From Bacteroidales bacterium (GTDB taxonomy: Bacteria > Bacteroidota > Bacteroidia > Bacteroidales > P3): DNA of 50,132 nucleotides. Positions 42,241-50,132 of the stretch are shown here, one piece after another. Positions within the stretch are counted from its first letter, which is position 1; every line of letters begins with the position of its first letter. The position numbers and the translations under genes are program-made. The notes under the pieces are model-generated. The model made no database searches. It worked only from the letters and a program-made list of their open reading frames with translations, and was not told where the DNA came from. The stretch is from the NCBI GenBank assembly GCA_017480185.1, contig JAFVBC010000027.1, positions 1 to 50,132 of the forward strand. Direction: 5' to 3'.

Positions 42241-44736
42241 TTATTCTGTACGGGGCTTACGATATACCATTATTATGGCCACAACCATGCCTATCAAGGT
42301 TGCGAGCGATATGATGAGTGTGATGAGGTCCAGGCGGTGTAGGCGAGGGGCTTCGTTGACAAAGGTGATGGTGTGCTCTCCGGCTGGGATATTCATAGCT
42401 CGCAACACATAGTTGGCGCGAATGTAGTTGGCTGGTTTCCCGTCGATGTAGGCAAACCAGTCGGGAGCATAGTGTATTTCCGAAAAAACGGCCAATTGGT
42501 CGGTAAGGCTTGATGTGGTATAAGTTAGTCGGTCTGGAGTATATGGGTGTTCTTCTATGAGGACAATCGTAGCCGTGGTGTCGGGCGTGAACTGTGTGGG
42601 TAGTCCATGGAAAACAGAGGTATCTACAACTGCTGTAGTGCGTGGATCGAAGTCGTTCAGTGCCAATATCTCCTCGTTAGGATTACCGACGGCTTTTATC
42701 TGATTTACGAACCATGCGTTACCGAGAGCGTCGGGATTTCGTTGCACCATGGGACCTTGTTGGCTTCCCACAACAACATATCGAGTGTTGAGCATATTTA
42801 GCACCGACATATTCATGTGGCGCGATATGTAGAAATCAATTATGTTTTGATAGCGACTCAGTTTTGCTGCACTGTAACCGCCAATTTGATGATGGAAAGC
42901 ACTCGGTTTAGAGTCGTTGAATGTGTTTACGGCCAGGTTTAGCACACGGTAGTTACTGTCGTTGAATGCCTCGGCCATACGGTCTATCTCGTAGTCATAC
43001 TGGTCGCGTCGCAGTTCTACTTTGCGTTTGTTAACAAAGTTTTCTTTGTTGAGGTAGCGCACGTCAACACCCCACAGGTCTATCGTTATGAGCAGTGCCA
43101 GGGCTACTATTGGTATAGACTGTTTTTTAACAAGCTTTTTGTTGTTATAGAGCCACAATACCAACGCTGCAATAACAACCAGTGCCAAACTTCGCCACGA
43201 GTCGGCACGGAACAGATGCTGGCGTTCAGCAACAAGAATGTTGGCTATGCTGTCCCACTGTTTGCCATATTGAGCCTGCATTTGACGGTCTGACGCTCCA
43301 CTATAGTCGAACGTGCCCGAAATAATGAGCCCTACAAGTATGATGCCTGCTGTGAGTGCGGTCGATATATATAAGCCACGGTTGATGCGTTTCTGATCGC
43401 TGTCTTTGGCAAAGATACTTTTCAGTGTCAGTACAGCCATTATCACCATGCACACGTTGGCCAAAACAAGTGCCATGCTTGGGGTGCGGAACTTATTGTA
43501 AAGAGGCACATTGTTGAATATCCACTCGTTGAATGGCATAAAGTTATGCCCCCACGACAGCATGATTGCCAACAGTGATGATGCAAGAAGCCACCAACGT
43601 TCGGGACCTTTGGTAATGAACATGCCAGCCACAAATAGTAAGATTATTATGGCACCAAAGTAGGATGGTCCGCTGGTGAAAGGTTGTTCTCCCCAGTAAA
43701 GAGGTGCACGGTCGGTGCGGAATGCACGGTAAAAATCGCTGTCGCGACCTACTTTCTCTGTCGAACCTCCGCCTAAAGCCCCAGGCACCAGTAAGGTGTA
43801 AGTCTCACCTCGGCCATAACTCCAGTTGAAGGCATAGTCTATGTTAAGGCCGTTCGATGTATTCTCTGTAGCAGTGGGCGTTGTTTCACCATACAGGTCG
43901 TCGGGTGTAACTGTGAGTTCGTTTCCCCCGCGCATCGTGTAACGACTGTATTCTTCGTTGACAAGTAGCAAACGCACGTTGCATCCAAAGGCTATAGCTG
44001 CGCCCAAGATGAGCACTGCAAAGCGTACACCGATTGCCTTTGCACAGTGTTTGTACAGGGCATAAATAAGGTAGGCTATGCCCATGATGACGCAGGCAAT
44101 GGCGGTGTAGAATGTGATTTGTATGTGATTGAATGATATCTGTAAAATCAAAGCAAGGGTGAAAAGCAGTACTCCCCAAAGCATGCGTCTTTTCCGTTTT
44201 TGTGGGGCGCTGTCGTCGTCGGCAAATGCTGTGCGCAAGGTGAGGTACATTCCAGCCAATACTGGTGCTATCATCGACATTGCCCACCCTTTTGTTATGT
44301 GGCCAGCCTCAATTATTATCAAGTTGTAACTGCCCAACCCAAACGCAAGTGCACCTACAAGCGCCAGCCATGGTGTGGCTCCAAAGGCAAGCATTGCCAC
44401 GTAAAATCCCAAAAGATAAAGGAAAAGCACTCCTATGTTGCGGTCAAGACCAAGTGGACGCAGTATGAGGGCGTTTCTGACTGGTTGAAATGCCGAGTGC
44501 TGGGGGCTTACAGCCACCTGATAACCTGGCATGCCACTAAACATAGATGCTGCCCAATTGGGAATGTCGCCCGTTTGTTTCTGTACCGCAAGTTGTTCGT
44601 AGGCCATTGCATCCGACTTCTGTATATCGCCTTGCATTATCACCTTACCGCTCAGCGCGGGTGCCATATACACGCATGCCACGGCAAACATGAGTACTAT
44701 TAAGCCGATGTGAACGAGGATGTTACTTCTTTTCAT
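42241..44736 (-). CDS. YfhO family multi-pass membrane protein
   Basis: 831 residues, about 13 membrane segments. The N-terminal GT-C-like core has the usual loop acids (SGKVIMQGDIQKSDAMAYEQ) and a short WAASMFSGMPGYQ. The C-terminal part includes the extracellular domain and one last helix before the basic end. YfhO relatives in Firmicutes help to glycosylate lipoteichoic acid. In Bacteroidota the acceptor is unknown, but a lipid-linked sugar transfer is inferred from the fold. The ATG overlaps the pgpH stop by 4 bp (ATGA). Confidence 0.88.
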   Translation of the reverse strand: MKRSNILVHIGLIVLMFAVACVYMAPALSGKVIMQGDIQKSDAMAYEQLAVQKQTGDIPNWAASMFSGMPGYQVAVSPQHSAFQPVRNALILRPLGLDRNIGVLFLYLLGFYVAMLAFGATPWLALVGALAFGLGSYNLIIIEAGHITKGWAMSMIAPVLAGMYLTLRTAFADDDSAPQKRKRRMLWGVLLFTLALILQISFNHIQITFYTAIACVIMGIAYLIYALYKHCAKAIGVRFAVLILGAAIAFGCNVRLLLVNEEYSRYTMRGGNELTVTPDDLYGETTPTATENTSNGLNIDYAFNWSYGRGETYTLLVPGALGGGSTEKVGRDSDFYRAFRTDRAPLYWGEQPFTSGPSYFGAIIILLFVAGMFITKGPERWWLLASSLLAIMLSWGHNFMPFNEWIFNNVPLYNKFRTPSMALVLANVCMVIMAVLTLKSIFAKDSDQKRINRGLYISTALTAGIILVGLIISGTFDYSGASDRQMQAQYGKQWDSIANILVAERQHLFRADSWRSLALVVIAALVLWLYNNKKLVKKQSIPIVALALLITIDLWGVDVRYLNKENFVNKRKVELRRDQYDYEIDRMAEAFNDSNYRVLNLAVNTFNDSKPSAFHHQIGGYSAAKLSRYQNIIDFYISRHMNMSVLNMLNTRYVVVGSQQGPMVQRNPDALGNAWFVNQIKAVGNPNEEILALNDFDPRTTAVVDTSVFHGLPTQFTPDTTATIVLIEEHPYTPDRLTYTTSSLTDQLAVFSEIHYAPDWFAYIDGKPANYIRANYVLRAMNIPAGEHTITFVNEAPRLHRLDLITLIISLATLIGMVVAIIMVYRKPRTE

Positions 44737-46724
44737 TTCTTGTCAAGTGTGGGATATTCGATTCTAACGTGGTAAATGCTCAGCATTTTTTGTTTCAACA
44801 ACTGACGTATCTTTGCTATATCGTTGAGGGTGAGCTGACTGTTGTCAAGTTGCCCACCATCAATCTTGCTGTCAATAAGTTGGTCAATTAGGCGGTCGGT
44901 GCTCTCTTTAGTGTGGTTTTTCAGACTTCTACAGGCTGCCTCTACCGAGTCTACAAGCATCACGGTGGCAGTTTCGCGGCTGTATGGCTTTGGACCAGGG
45001 TATTGGAACAGACTTTCTTTGAAGTCGTGATCGGGGTGATGTTCCAACTCCTTGGCGTAGAAATATCCAGTAAACGTTGTACCGTGGTGAGTGCGGATAA
45101 AATCCTGCACCTCGGCAGGTATGTGGTATCTATGGGCAAACTCAAGCCCATTCACCACATGCGATATGATTATTTGTGAACTCTCTGCGTAGTCGAGATC
45201 TTGGTGTGGGTTTAACCCCGAGTTTTGATTCTCCGTGAAATACAAAGGCTCGGCCATTTTGCCAATATCGTGATATAGCGCTCCCACTTTTGTCAACAGT
45301 GCATTGCCACCTATTTCGTTTATTATGTCCTCGGCGATGTTGGCAACCTGCATCGAATGTTGGAAAGTTCCAGGGGCACGGCGCGATAACTCTCGCAAAG
45401 CTGGATTGTTGGTCGAGGATAGCTCAAGCATTGTCAGATTGGTAGTCATGCCAGTCAGTCGCTCGGAAAGAAATATCAATGGATAGGAGAGAAGCGTCAA
45501 AAAAGCGTTTAGGGCAAATATCAAGAACCTCTCTGCCGACAAAGCGGCAAGTGTTGTCTCTTGGCTGAGCACGCCGCAAGTGTATATCATCGAATAGCTT
45601 ATGAATATTACCCCCGAGAGATAGAAGAACTGTTGTCGCTGCTCAAGTTTCTTTATGGTGATAATACTCATCATACCAGTGATGAGCTGGTAGAAAATAA
45701 ATTCGAAAGAATTTGGCACCAGGTTGGCCAATGTGATCACTGTGGTAAGGTGGACATACAAAGCCACCCTTGTACCGAAAAACACTCGCATCAGTATTGG
45801 TATGATGCAAAGCGGTACAAGCAATACCCATTCTGGCCTTGTGCGTATCATCAAGGCTTCAAGTGCCGACATGGTCAGTATCAGCACCAGTATGAATGTC
45901 AGTTTGCGGTTATCATCAAGCAGGTTGTTACCAGTGTTTTTAAGGAAAAGGTAAAGGGCAATAAAGGCAATTATGGCCAGCAGTATTTGGCCAATTATTT
46001 GTCCGACAAGACTGAAGTGGCTCGAATGGCGTCGGTCGTTTTCGGCTTCAAGGGCTGCAATTGTGCGTGCTTTCTCGCCATCCACCGTCTCACCCTTACC
46101 TATAATTGGGTCGCCTGCCATGACGGTGCGACTGCTATAGGCAATTTGCGACAGCCTGCTTTCAATCTCCATGGCTGTACGATTGGGGTCGGGAATAATG
46201 TTGGGTATTAGAAGTGAGTTGCGCAGTGTGCTATCGTCTATGTCGTCGGGCAGTATAAAATCGTGTGCGTTGTGTTCGCTTCCCATGTTACCATTGAGCA
46301 ACACTATTGTGCGATTGTCAAGGTTGGTGGTGTTGTTTGGCGGAAGAAGGTACCCCCGACGGTATATGCTGTCAATGGCGTGGCGCATCGCTCTATGTTG
46401 CTTGTGCGACATGGTTGCACGCATAGCCTCAAGCCTCATTAGTGTTTGCGAGTAGGCTGAACTATCTGTGCGGTAGTAAAGCAGTGCTTTCTGCCGTTCG
46501 ATATCCTGCTCTATCTGCAACTGATCGGCAGTTTTGGGTACTGTAAAATCAAATGGGGCTACAAGGTCGGTGTGGCGCCAAAGCGACCCCTCACGGTAGT
46601 CGTAGTGCGTGCCGTGGTTGGTGTGAGGAAACGACAACACTATAAGGGTAACCGTAACAATCATCGCAGCCAATTTATACAGCAGCGACAAGTGGCTTAC
46701 GATGCTATGCGGTCGGTTCTTCAT
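44733..46724 (-). CDS. pgpH: 7TM-HD cyclic-di-AMP phosphodiesterase, PgpH family
   Basis: 663 residues. One N-terminal helix (about 17-30) and an extracytoplasmic 7TMR-HDED domain to about residue 240 are followed by seven helices and a cytosolic HD domain: STFQHSMQVANIAE-like FQHSMQVANIAE, then LYHDIGKMAEP (HD at 485-486), ISHVVNGLEFAH and IRTHHGTT, the metal-binding histidines. The family hydrolyses c-di-AMP to pApA. It is the first gene of a pair with yfhO and has its own promoter. Confidence 0.93.
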   Translation of the reverse strand: MKNRPHSIVSHLSLLYKLAAMIVTVTLIVLSFPHTNHGTHYDYREGSLWRHTDLVAPFDFTVPKTADQLQIEQDIERQKALLYYRTDSSAYSQTLMRLEAMRATMSHKQHRAMRHAIDSIYRRGYLLPPNNTTNLDNRTIVLLNGNMGSEHNAHDFILPDDIDDSTLRNSLLIPNIIPDPNRTAMEIESRLSQIAYSSRTVMAGDPIIGKGETVDGEKARTIAALEAENDRRHSSHFSLVGQIIGQILLAIIAFIALYLFLKNTGNNLLDDNRKLTFILVLILTMSALEALMIRTRPEWVLLVPLCIIPILMRVFFGTRVALYVHLTTVITLANLVPNSFEFIFYQLITGMMSIITIKKLEQRQQFFYLSGVIFISYSMIYTCGVLSQETTLAALSAERFLIFALNAFLTLLSYPLIFLSERLTGMTTNLTMLELSSTNNPALRELSRRAPGTFQHSMQVANIAEDIINEIGGNALLTKVGALYHDIGKMAEPLYFTENQNSGLNPHQDLDYAESSQIIISHVVNGLEFAHRYHIPAEVQDFIRTHHGTTFTGYFYAKELEHHPDHDFKESLFQYPGPKPYSRETATVMLVDSVEAACRSLKNHTKESTDRLIDQLIDSKIDGGQLDNSQLTLNDIAKIRQLLKQKMLSIYHVRIEYPTLDKK

Positions 46725-46751
46725 TGCGCACCACTTTGCGGTTTATTCGTG

Positions 46752-46759
46752 CAAAGTTA
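46752..46759 (-). promoter_or_regulatory. -7 box of the pgpH-yfhO operon
   Basis: TAACTTTG on the minus strand, 27 bp before the pgpH ATG and 27 bp after the glycosyltransferase stop. Confidence 0.65.
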
Positions 46760-46786
46760 CGTTTTTTTATCCATTACCATTGTGTT

Positions 46787-47715
46787 TTATGTCGTGCTTG
46801 GGGACAATGGCTCTGCCCACGACGGCCATTTAGATTGTCGTTTCTGTTGTAGCCATAGCGACGGGTGGCGTAGCAGTTTGCCAATGCGGTAGGCTTTGTT
46901 TCGCCATTGCATGGCCGAAACGTATTGTCGCAGGTCGAGCAACGTGTATGGTTCAATGCCATAACCTCGTCGCATGCAGGCGTTGTGCCGAGCAATAAGA
47001 TTCCAATAAAAGCCTTTATCCCACGCTGCGGTGATGCTTTTGTTGTGTATGCGATAAAGGTAGGTTGGGCTTTCGCAGTAGGCTATTGCGCCCACTTCTT
47101 CCAATCTAAAGTACATATCGCTGTCAATGGCGGCCTGCAGCACGGTGTCTATACCTCCACATTGGTCGTAACTCTTCTTGCGGAAAAGGGCAAAGTTGAG
47201 TGGAAAGTACTCGCGGTTTTCTAAATATCCTCCTGTGGTGGATAGCTGAGGTGTGCGACATTGAGCCACGGGGACAAGGTGCTCGTTGCACATCAAACAT
47301 CGACTGGCTACAATGCTGGCGTGTGGATTGGCAAGCATCGTGGCAACGGTGTCGCACAAGGCGTTGGGCAAAAGAGCATCGTCGGGGTCAAGAAATCCGC
47401 ACAGCAGACCTTTGGCCTGCTGTGCGGCAAGATGCTTTGTCGGTGCCACACCACAATGAGCCTTACCCTCGTGGTGCAGCACTCTGAACTTGTCTGTTGA
47501 CAACGTGGCATAAATCTGCTCCGAGTCGTCGGTCGACCCGTCGTCAACAATCACCACCTCATAGTTGGAGTAGGTTTGTGTGGCAATGCTCTCAAGTGCT
47601 TGTGGCAGATAGTGAGCATTGTTATAGTTGGCAATCAGTATTGAAATCAGTGGATTATGCTCACCGAAATCACTGATTGTTAGTGTATCGGTGTGGGGGG
47701 GGTACTATTAGGCAT
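46787..47715 (-). CDS. Family 2 glycosyltransferase, frame broken at a C8 tract (probably phase-variable, OFF)
   Basis: The GT-A fold is clear: LISILIANYNNAHYLPQALE, VVIVDDGSTDDSE, LDPDDALLPNAL and the acceptor-side DSDMYFRLEE. The family transfers a sugar from a nucleotide donor to glycan or lipid acceptors. As read, the frame holding these motifs has no ATG: it is open up to a TAG at 47706-47708. An ATG at 47713-47715, overlapping the elbB stop, starts MPNSTPP in another frame. The minus-strand C8 run (47695-47702) separates the two frames, and nine C would join them into a 309-residue protein. Internal GTG starts would delete the first strand and its conserved NYNN region. A homopolymer sequencing error would look the same. 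Confidence 0.82.
47695..47702 (-). repeat. C8 slippage tract at the start of the glycosyltransferase
   Basis: Eight C on the coding strand covering codons 5-7 of the proposed start region. C9 or C6 would give the ON frame. Confidence 0.8.
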
Positions 47716-48400
47716 TGATGTTTGCAAACATCTTTTCGAGTTCGGCAACCATGTTCTCGGCACCGTCGAATATCTGACTTATCCTTTCTGCCACCATGTA
47801 AGCCGGAGTGGTCAGTATGCGATGTTCATTGTCAACGCACACCTCTGTTGCCTTGCAATCTACCACGTTGCATCCCAGTTGTGCAGCCACCTTTGCAGCT
47901 TGGCACTGACTGTCGCCCAAGGTGAGGCTCACGCCATAGCGGCCGAAGGTGTGTGCCAACACCATTGGTGCAATGCACATGGCGATGATGGGTTTGCCGG
48001 CGCGGTTGGTGGCCAGCAGTGCATCTTCAACGCTATCCATCACGGTCATCCCTGGACCATCAAAGGCAAAACTGCTCAAGTTGCGAGCGGCGCCCATTCC
48101 GCCGGGCAGAGCCAAACAGTCGTAGTCGGCAGGACTGTACTGGTCAATAGGCAGCAGGTTGCCGCGAGCAATGCGGGCACTCTCAACAAAAATGTCGCGC
48201 TGCTCGGTGTCGACCACCGTACCCTCTTCTTCGTCGTCGGGGGTATCAATGTGGGGCACCACTTCAAACAAACCCTCGGGGGCAAAGCATTGATATTGCC
48301 AACCTCGACGGTCGAAGGCCAGCATAAGCGACAGGGTTTCTTGCAGTTCGCTGCCGTCGCGATTGCCGCAACCAGACAGTATGAGGGCTATCTTCTTCAT
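47708..48400 (-). CDS. elbB: ElbB-type DJ-1/PfpI-like glyoxalase
   Basis: 230 residues of the class I glutamine-amidotransferase-like fold. It begins KKIALILSGCGNRDGSELQE, has LALPGGMGAARNLSSFA, and the nucleophile elbow is in PIIAMCIAPMV (Cys). This is the pattern of ElbB, which shows glyoxalase activity and was linked to isoprenoid synthesis in Escherichia coli. Its last codons overlap the proposed ATG of the glycosyltransferase, and the PLP enzyme lies upstream. Confidence 0.9.
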   Translation of the reverse strand: MKKIALILSGCGNRDGSELQETLSLMLAFDRRGWQYQCFAPEGLFEVVPHIDTPDDEEEGTVVDTEQRDIFVESARIARGNLLPIDQYSPADYDCLALPGGMGAARNLSSFAFDGPGMTVMDSVEDALLATNRAGKPIIAMCIAPMVLAHTFGRYGVSLTLGDSQCQAAKVAAQLGCNVVDCKATEVCVDNEHRILTTPAYMVAERISQIFDGAENMVAELEKMFANINA

Positions 48401-48418
48401 CTTATGTGTGTTTTATTG

Positions 48419-48454
48419 ATGGTAGTTGCAGGCCATTTGGCCTGCAACTACCAT
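48419..48454. terminator. Hairpin between the PLP enzyme and elbB
   Basis: ATGGTAGTTGCAGGCCA is mirrored exactly. Without a clear T tract it may be a partial terminator or a processing hairpin between the two minus-strand genes. Confidence 0.55.
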
Positions 48455-48460
48455 GGGTTG

Positions 48461-49669
48461 TTAGCGCTTGCTCTCTTCGACCGACTCTTTGATCAACTGG
48501 AATGTGGCCTCAATATCGTTGTCAAGACCCATGCTAAAGCGTATCAAGCCTTCGCTCATACCCATCTCGCGTTGTATGTCGTCGGGCACTTCGCTCGAAG
48601 TCGACTTACCGCTGTTGCTAAACAGGGTCTTGAAGTAGCCCAAACTCACGGCCAGATAACCCACGCCTTTGCGTTGCATTATCTCCATGATCTTGTTGGC
48701 AGCCTCGGCTGTACCCATGTCGATGCTTATCATTCCACCATAGCCGTAGCCTGCGTTCATCATGCTGTTGAACAATGCGTGGTCGGGATGCTCGGGCAAG
48801 CCAGGATAGTTGTACTTGAAGCCCACCTCTTTGAAACGTTTGGCCAAATACATGGCGTTCTCCGAATGTTTCTGCATGCGTATGTGCAGTGTGTGGAGGT
48901 TTTTCAGTATGGAACTGCTACGCATGGGGTCGAGCACTGGACCAAGCAACATGCAGGTGCCGTTGTTCACATCAATAAGGCTGTTGATATAGTCGCCGCT
49001 GCCGCATATGGCACCAGCCACGCAGTCGTTCTTACCGTTGATAAACTTGGTCATCGAGTAAACCACCACGTCGGCTCCCAAACGATAGGGACTGAAAATC
49101 ATGGGGGTGAACGTGTTGTCAACAATCAGTTTGGCACCAATCGAGTGGGCTATCTTGCTCAACTCTGGCACATTGGCAATGCGCAACAGGGGGTTGTTCA
49201 TCGTCTCGGTATACAGCACTTTGGTGTTTGGGTGCTCGCTGACGGCTTTGCGCACAGCATCAAGGTCTTGGAAGTTGACGAAGGTGGTCTCCACGCCAAA
49301 CTTCTTCATATAGTTGGCCATAAAGGCAAAGGTGCCACCGTAGGTGGTCATCGAACTAATGATGTGGTCGCCACTTTGCACCTCGTGAAGCAGTGCACAG
49401 GTTATAGCTGCCAGTCCGCTACCGGTTACCCAAGCGGCCTCGGTGCCCTCCATGGCTGCCAGTGCTTTGCACAGAGCCATGTTCGACGGATTCCAATGGC
49501 GGCTATAGAGGAAATAACCCTCGGTTTCGCCGTGGAATGTCTCGGTCATCAGATGAGCCTCGGGGAAAGTAAACGTAGCACTGTCGGTTATGGCAGGGTT
49601 CACACCACGGTTGGCGTCGGAAGCGTCAATACGCTGAATGGCTGTTGCCGGATCAAATTTTGAGGTCAT
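48461..49669 (-). CDS. PLP-dependent Cys/Met metabolism enzyme, gamma-lyase/gamma-synthase family
   Basis: 402 residues of fold type I. Visible residues: phosphate-binding YSRHWNPSN (Y55, R57), VTGSGLAAIT, the PLP-ring Asp in LIVDNTFTP (D184) and the Schiff-base lysine in VYSMTKFINGKND (K208). The family covers methionine gamma-lyase, cystathionine gamma-synthase/lyase and O-acetylhomoserine sulfhydrylase. The sequence alone does not decide between them. Methionine gamma-lyase is plausible for a gut Bacteroidales. Confidence 0.85.
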   Translation of the reverse strand: MTSKFDPATAIQRIDASDANRGVNPAITDSATFTFPEAHLMTETFHGETEGYFLYSRHWNPSNMALCKALAAMEGTEAAWVTGSGLAAITCALLHEVQSGDHIISSMTTYGGTFAFMANYMKKFGVETTFVNFQDLDAVRKAVSEHPNTKVLYTETMNNPLLRIANVPELSKIAHSIGAKLIVDNTFTPMIFSPYRLGADVVVYSMTKFINGKNDCVAGAICGSGDYINSLIDVNNGTCMLLGPVLDPMRSSSILKNLHTLHIRMQKHSENAMYLAKRFKEVGFKYNYPGLPEHPDHALFNSMMNAGYGYGGMISIDMGTAEAANKIMEIMQRKGVGYLAVSLGYFKTLFSNSGKSTSSEVPDDIQREMGMSEGLIRFSMGLDNDIEATFQLIKESVEESKR

Positions 49670-49697
49670 AAAATATGCTTTGAAAGATTTGTTGGTG

Positions 49698-49705
49698 CAA
49701 AGTTA
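49698..49705 (-). promoter_or_regulatory. -7 box of the PLP enzyme gene
   Basis: TAACTTTG on the minus strand, 28 bp before the ATG. Confidence 0.65.
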
Positions 49706-49751
49706 CTTTTTTTTCTTCAGAGTGGTGGAAGATATTACGCATTGTCGCAAA

Positions 49752-50132
49752 GCCCCACCCCTTGGTCCCCTCCCAGGAGGGGAAGATTGGCTTTGTGTGT
49801 ATACTTGCCCCTCTCAGGGGAGGGCTGAAACCTTTCCATCAAATTCCTCCCCTCCCGAGGGGGTATTTCCTCTCATTCCTCCCCTCCTGGGGAGGGGGTA
49901 GGGGTGGGTAAGAATGTAGAGCGGTAAGATGGGATATAGAAAGCGAGTGCATGCAATGTTCCCGTTGCCCCACCCCTTGGTCCCCTCCCGAGGAGGGGAA
50001 GGTTGCAACCTTGAGTACGTGGTTAACGTTGCCCCACCCCTTGTCCCCCTCCCAGGAGGGGAAGGATGGCTTCGTGTGTATACTTGCCCTTCTCAGAGGA
50101 GGACTTAAACCTTTCCATCAAATTCCTCCCCT
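49752..50132. repeat. GC-rich intergenic repeat array at the window edge
   Basis: GCCCCACCCCTTG begins at 49752, 49967 and 50031, each followed by a CTCCC(A/G)GGAGGGG hairpin. The 102-bp blocks 49752-49853 and 50031-50132 align without gaps, with about 9 mismatches. Other CCTCCCCT/AGGGGAGG palindromes lie between. No gene was seen from 49706 to the end of the window. Confidence 0.8.

Noticed and set aside
47693..49663. A 656-codon open frame on the plus strand across elbB and the PLP enzyme
   Set aside because: It is antisense to two genes with complete catalytic motifs. Its translation is a His/Gln/Cys-rich shadow with no domain, caused by codon use on the other strand.

Overview
The window is chromosomal DNA of a member of the Bacteroidales (Bacteroidota), probably a gut-type relative of Prevotellaceae or Muribaculaceae; the exact genus cannot be fixed from the sequence alone. 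The evidence is: many promoters with the Bacteroidota -7 box TAnnTTTG; almost no Shine-Dalgarno sequences; lineage markers such as the DUF4295 protein beside rpmG, DUF4294, the GlsA/GlsB glycine-lipid pair, a LysRS with a helical C-terminal extension, a fimbrillin/GLUG lipoprotein and a TonB-dependent receptor. The content is mostly housekeeping, with short accessory patches.

Layout. 1-1280: two valine tRNA genes around a ComEA-like helix-hairpin-helix gene. 1300-4090: a decayed mobile-element patch between tRNA-Val(CAC) and tRNA-Ser(TGA). It holds a truncated MuF-type phage head protein that still carries a papain-fold (Tox-PL) toxin domain, plus several ORF fragments and a frameshifted small secreted protein. 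4326-8478 (minus): operon glsA-glsB-engB-dacB (glycine lipid synthesis, ribosome-assembly GTPase, PBP4-type peptidase). 8637-15370: an inverted-repeat element, a TonB receptor coupled to an M20D amidohydrolase, then ileS. 15373-24443: radical SAM protein, MATE transporter, murB, a P-loop/dCMP-deaminase fusion with purE, a lamin-tail protein, DUF4294, an NlpC/P60 peptidase and an incomplete AMP-binding protein. 24756-27787: lysS with an MBL hydrolase and ung. 27931-32312: C69 dipeptidase, LMW tyrosine phosphatase, an orphan AIRS_C-domain protein, a barrel protein and a lipoprotein. 32596-36220 (minus): thrS-infC-rpmI-rplT, then rplS. 36871-39064: DUF177-rpmF, a LysE transporter and rubrerythrin. 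39305-41244: a fimbrillin/GLUG lipoprotein and a 69-residue companion. 41411-41575: a tandem repeat. 41671-42041: rpmG-DUF4295. 42241-46724: pgpH-yfhO. 46787-49669: a PLP gamma-lyase-family enzyme, elbB and a glycosyltransferase. From 49752 to the end: GC-rich intergenic repeats.

Most notable observations. (1) The family-2 glycosyltransferase at 46787-47715 has a C8 tract a few codons after a start that is overlapped with elbB. One extra C would restore the full frame, so the gene looks phase-variable and is OFF here (or there is a homopolymer sequencing error). (2) infC appears to start at a non-canonical ATA behind an unusual strong Shine-Dalgarno, and the same leader motif precedes the DUF4295 gene. 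(3) Several intergenic palindromic elements are built from 11-bp (or 22- and 33-bp) iterated units, among them a dispersed TTGATACTTAG-type family. (4) The MuF-Tox-PL toxin relic.
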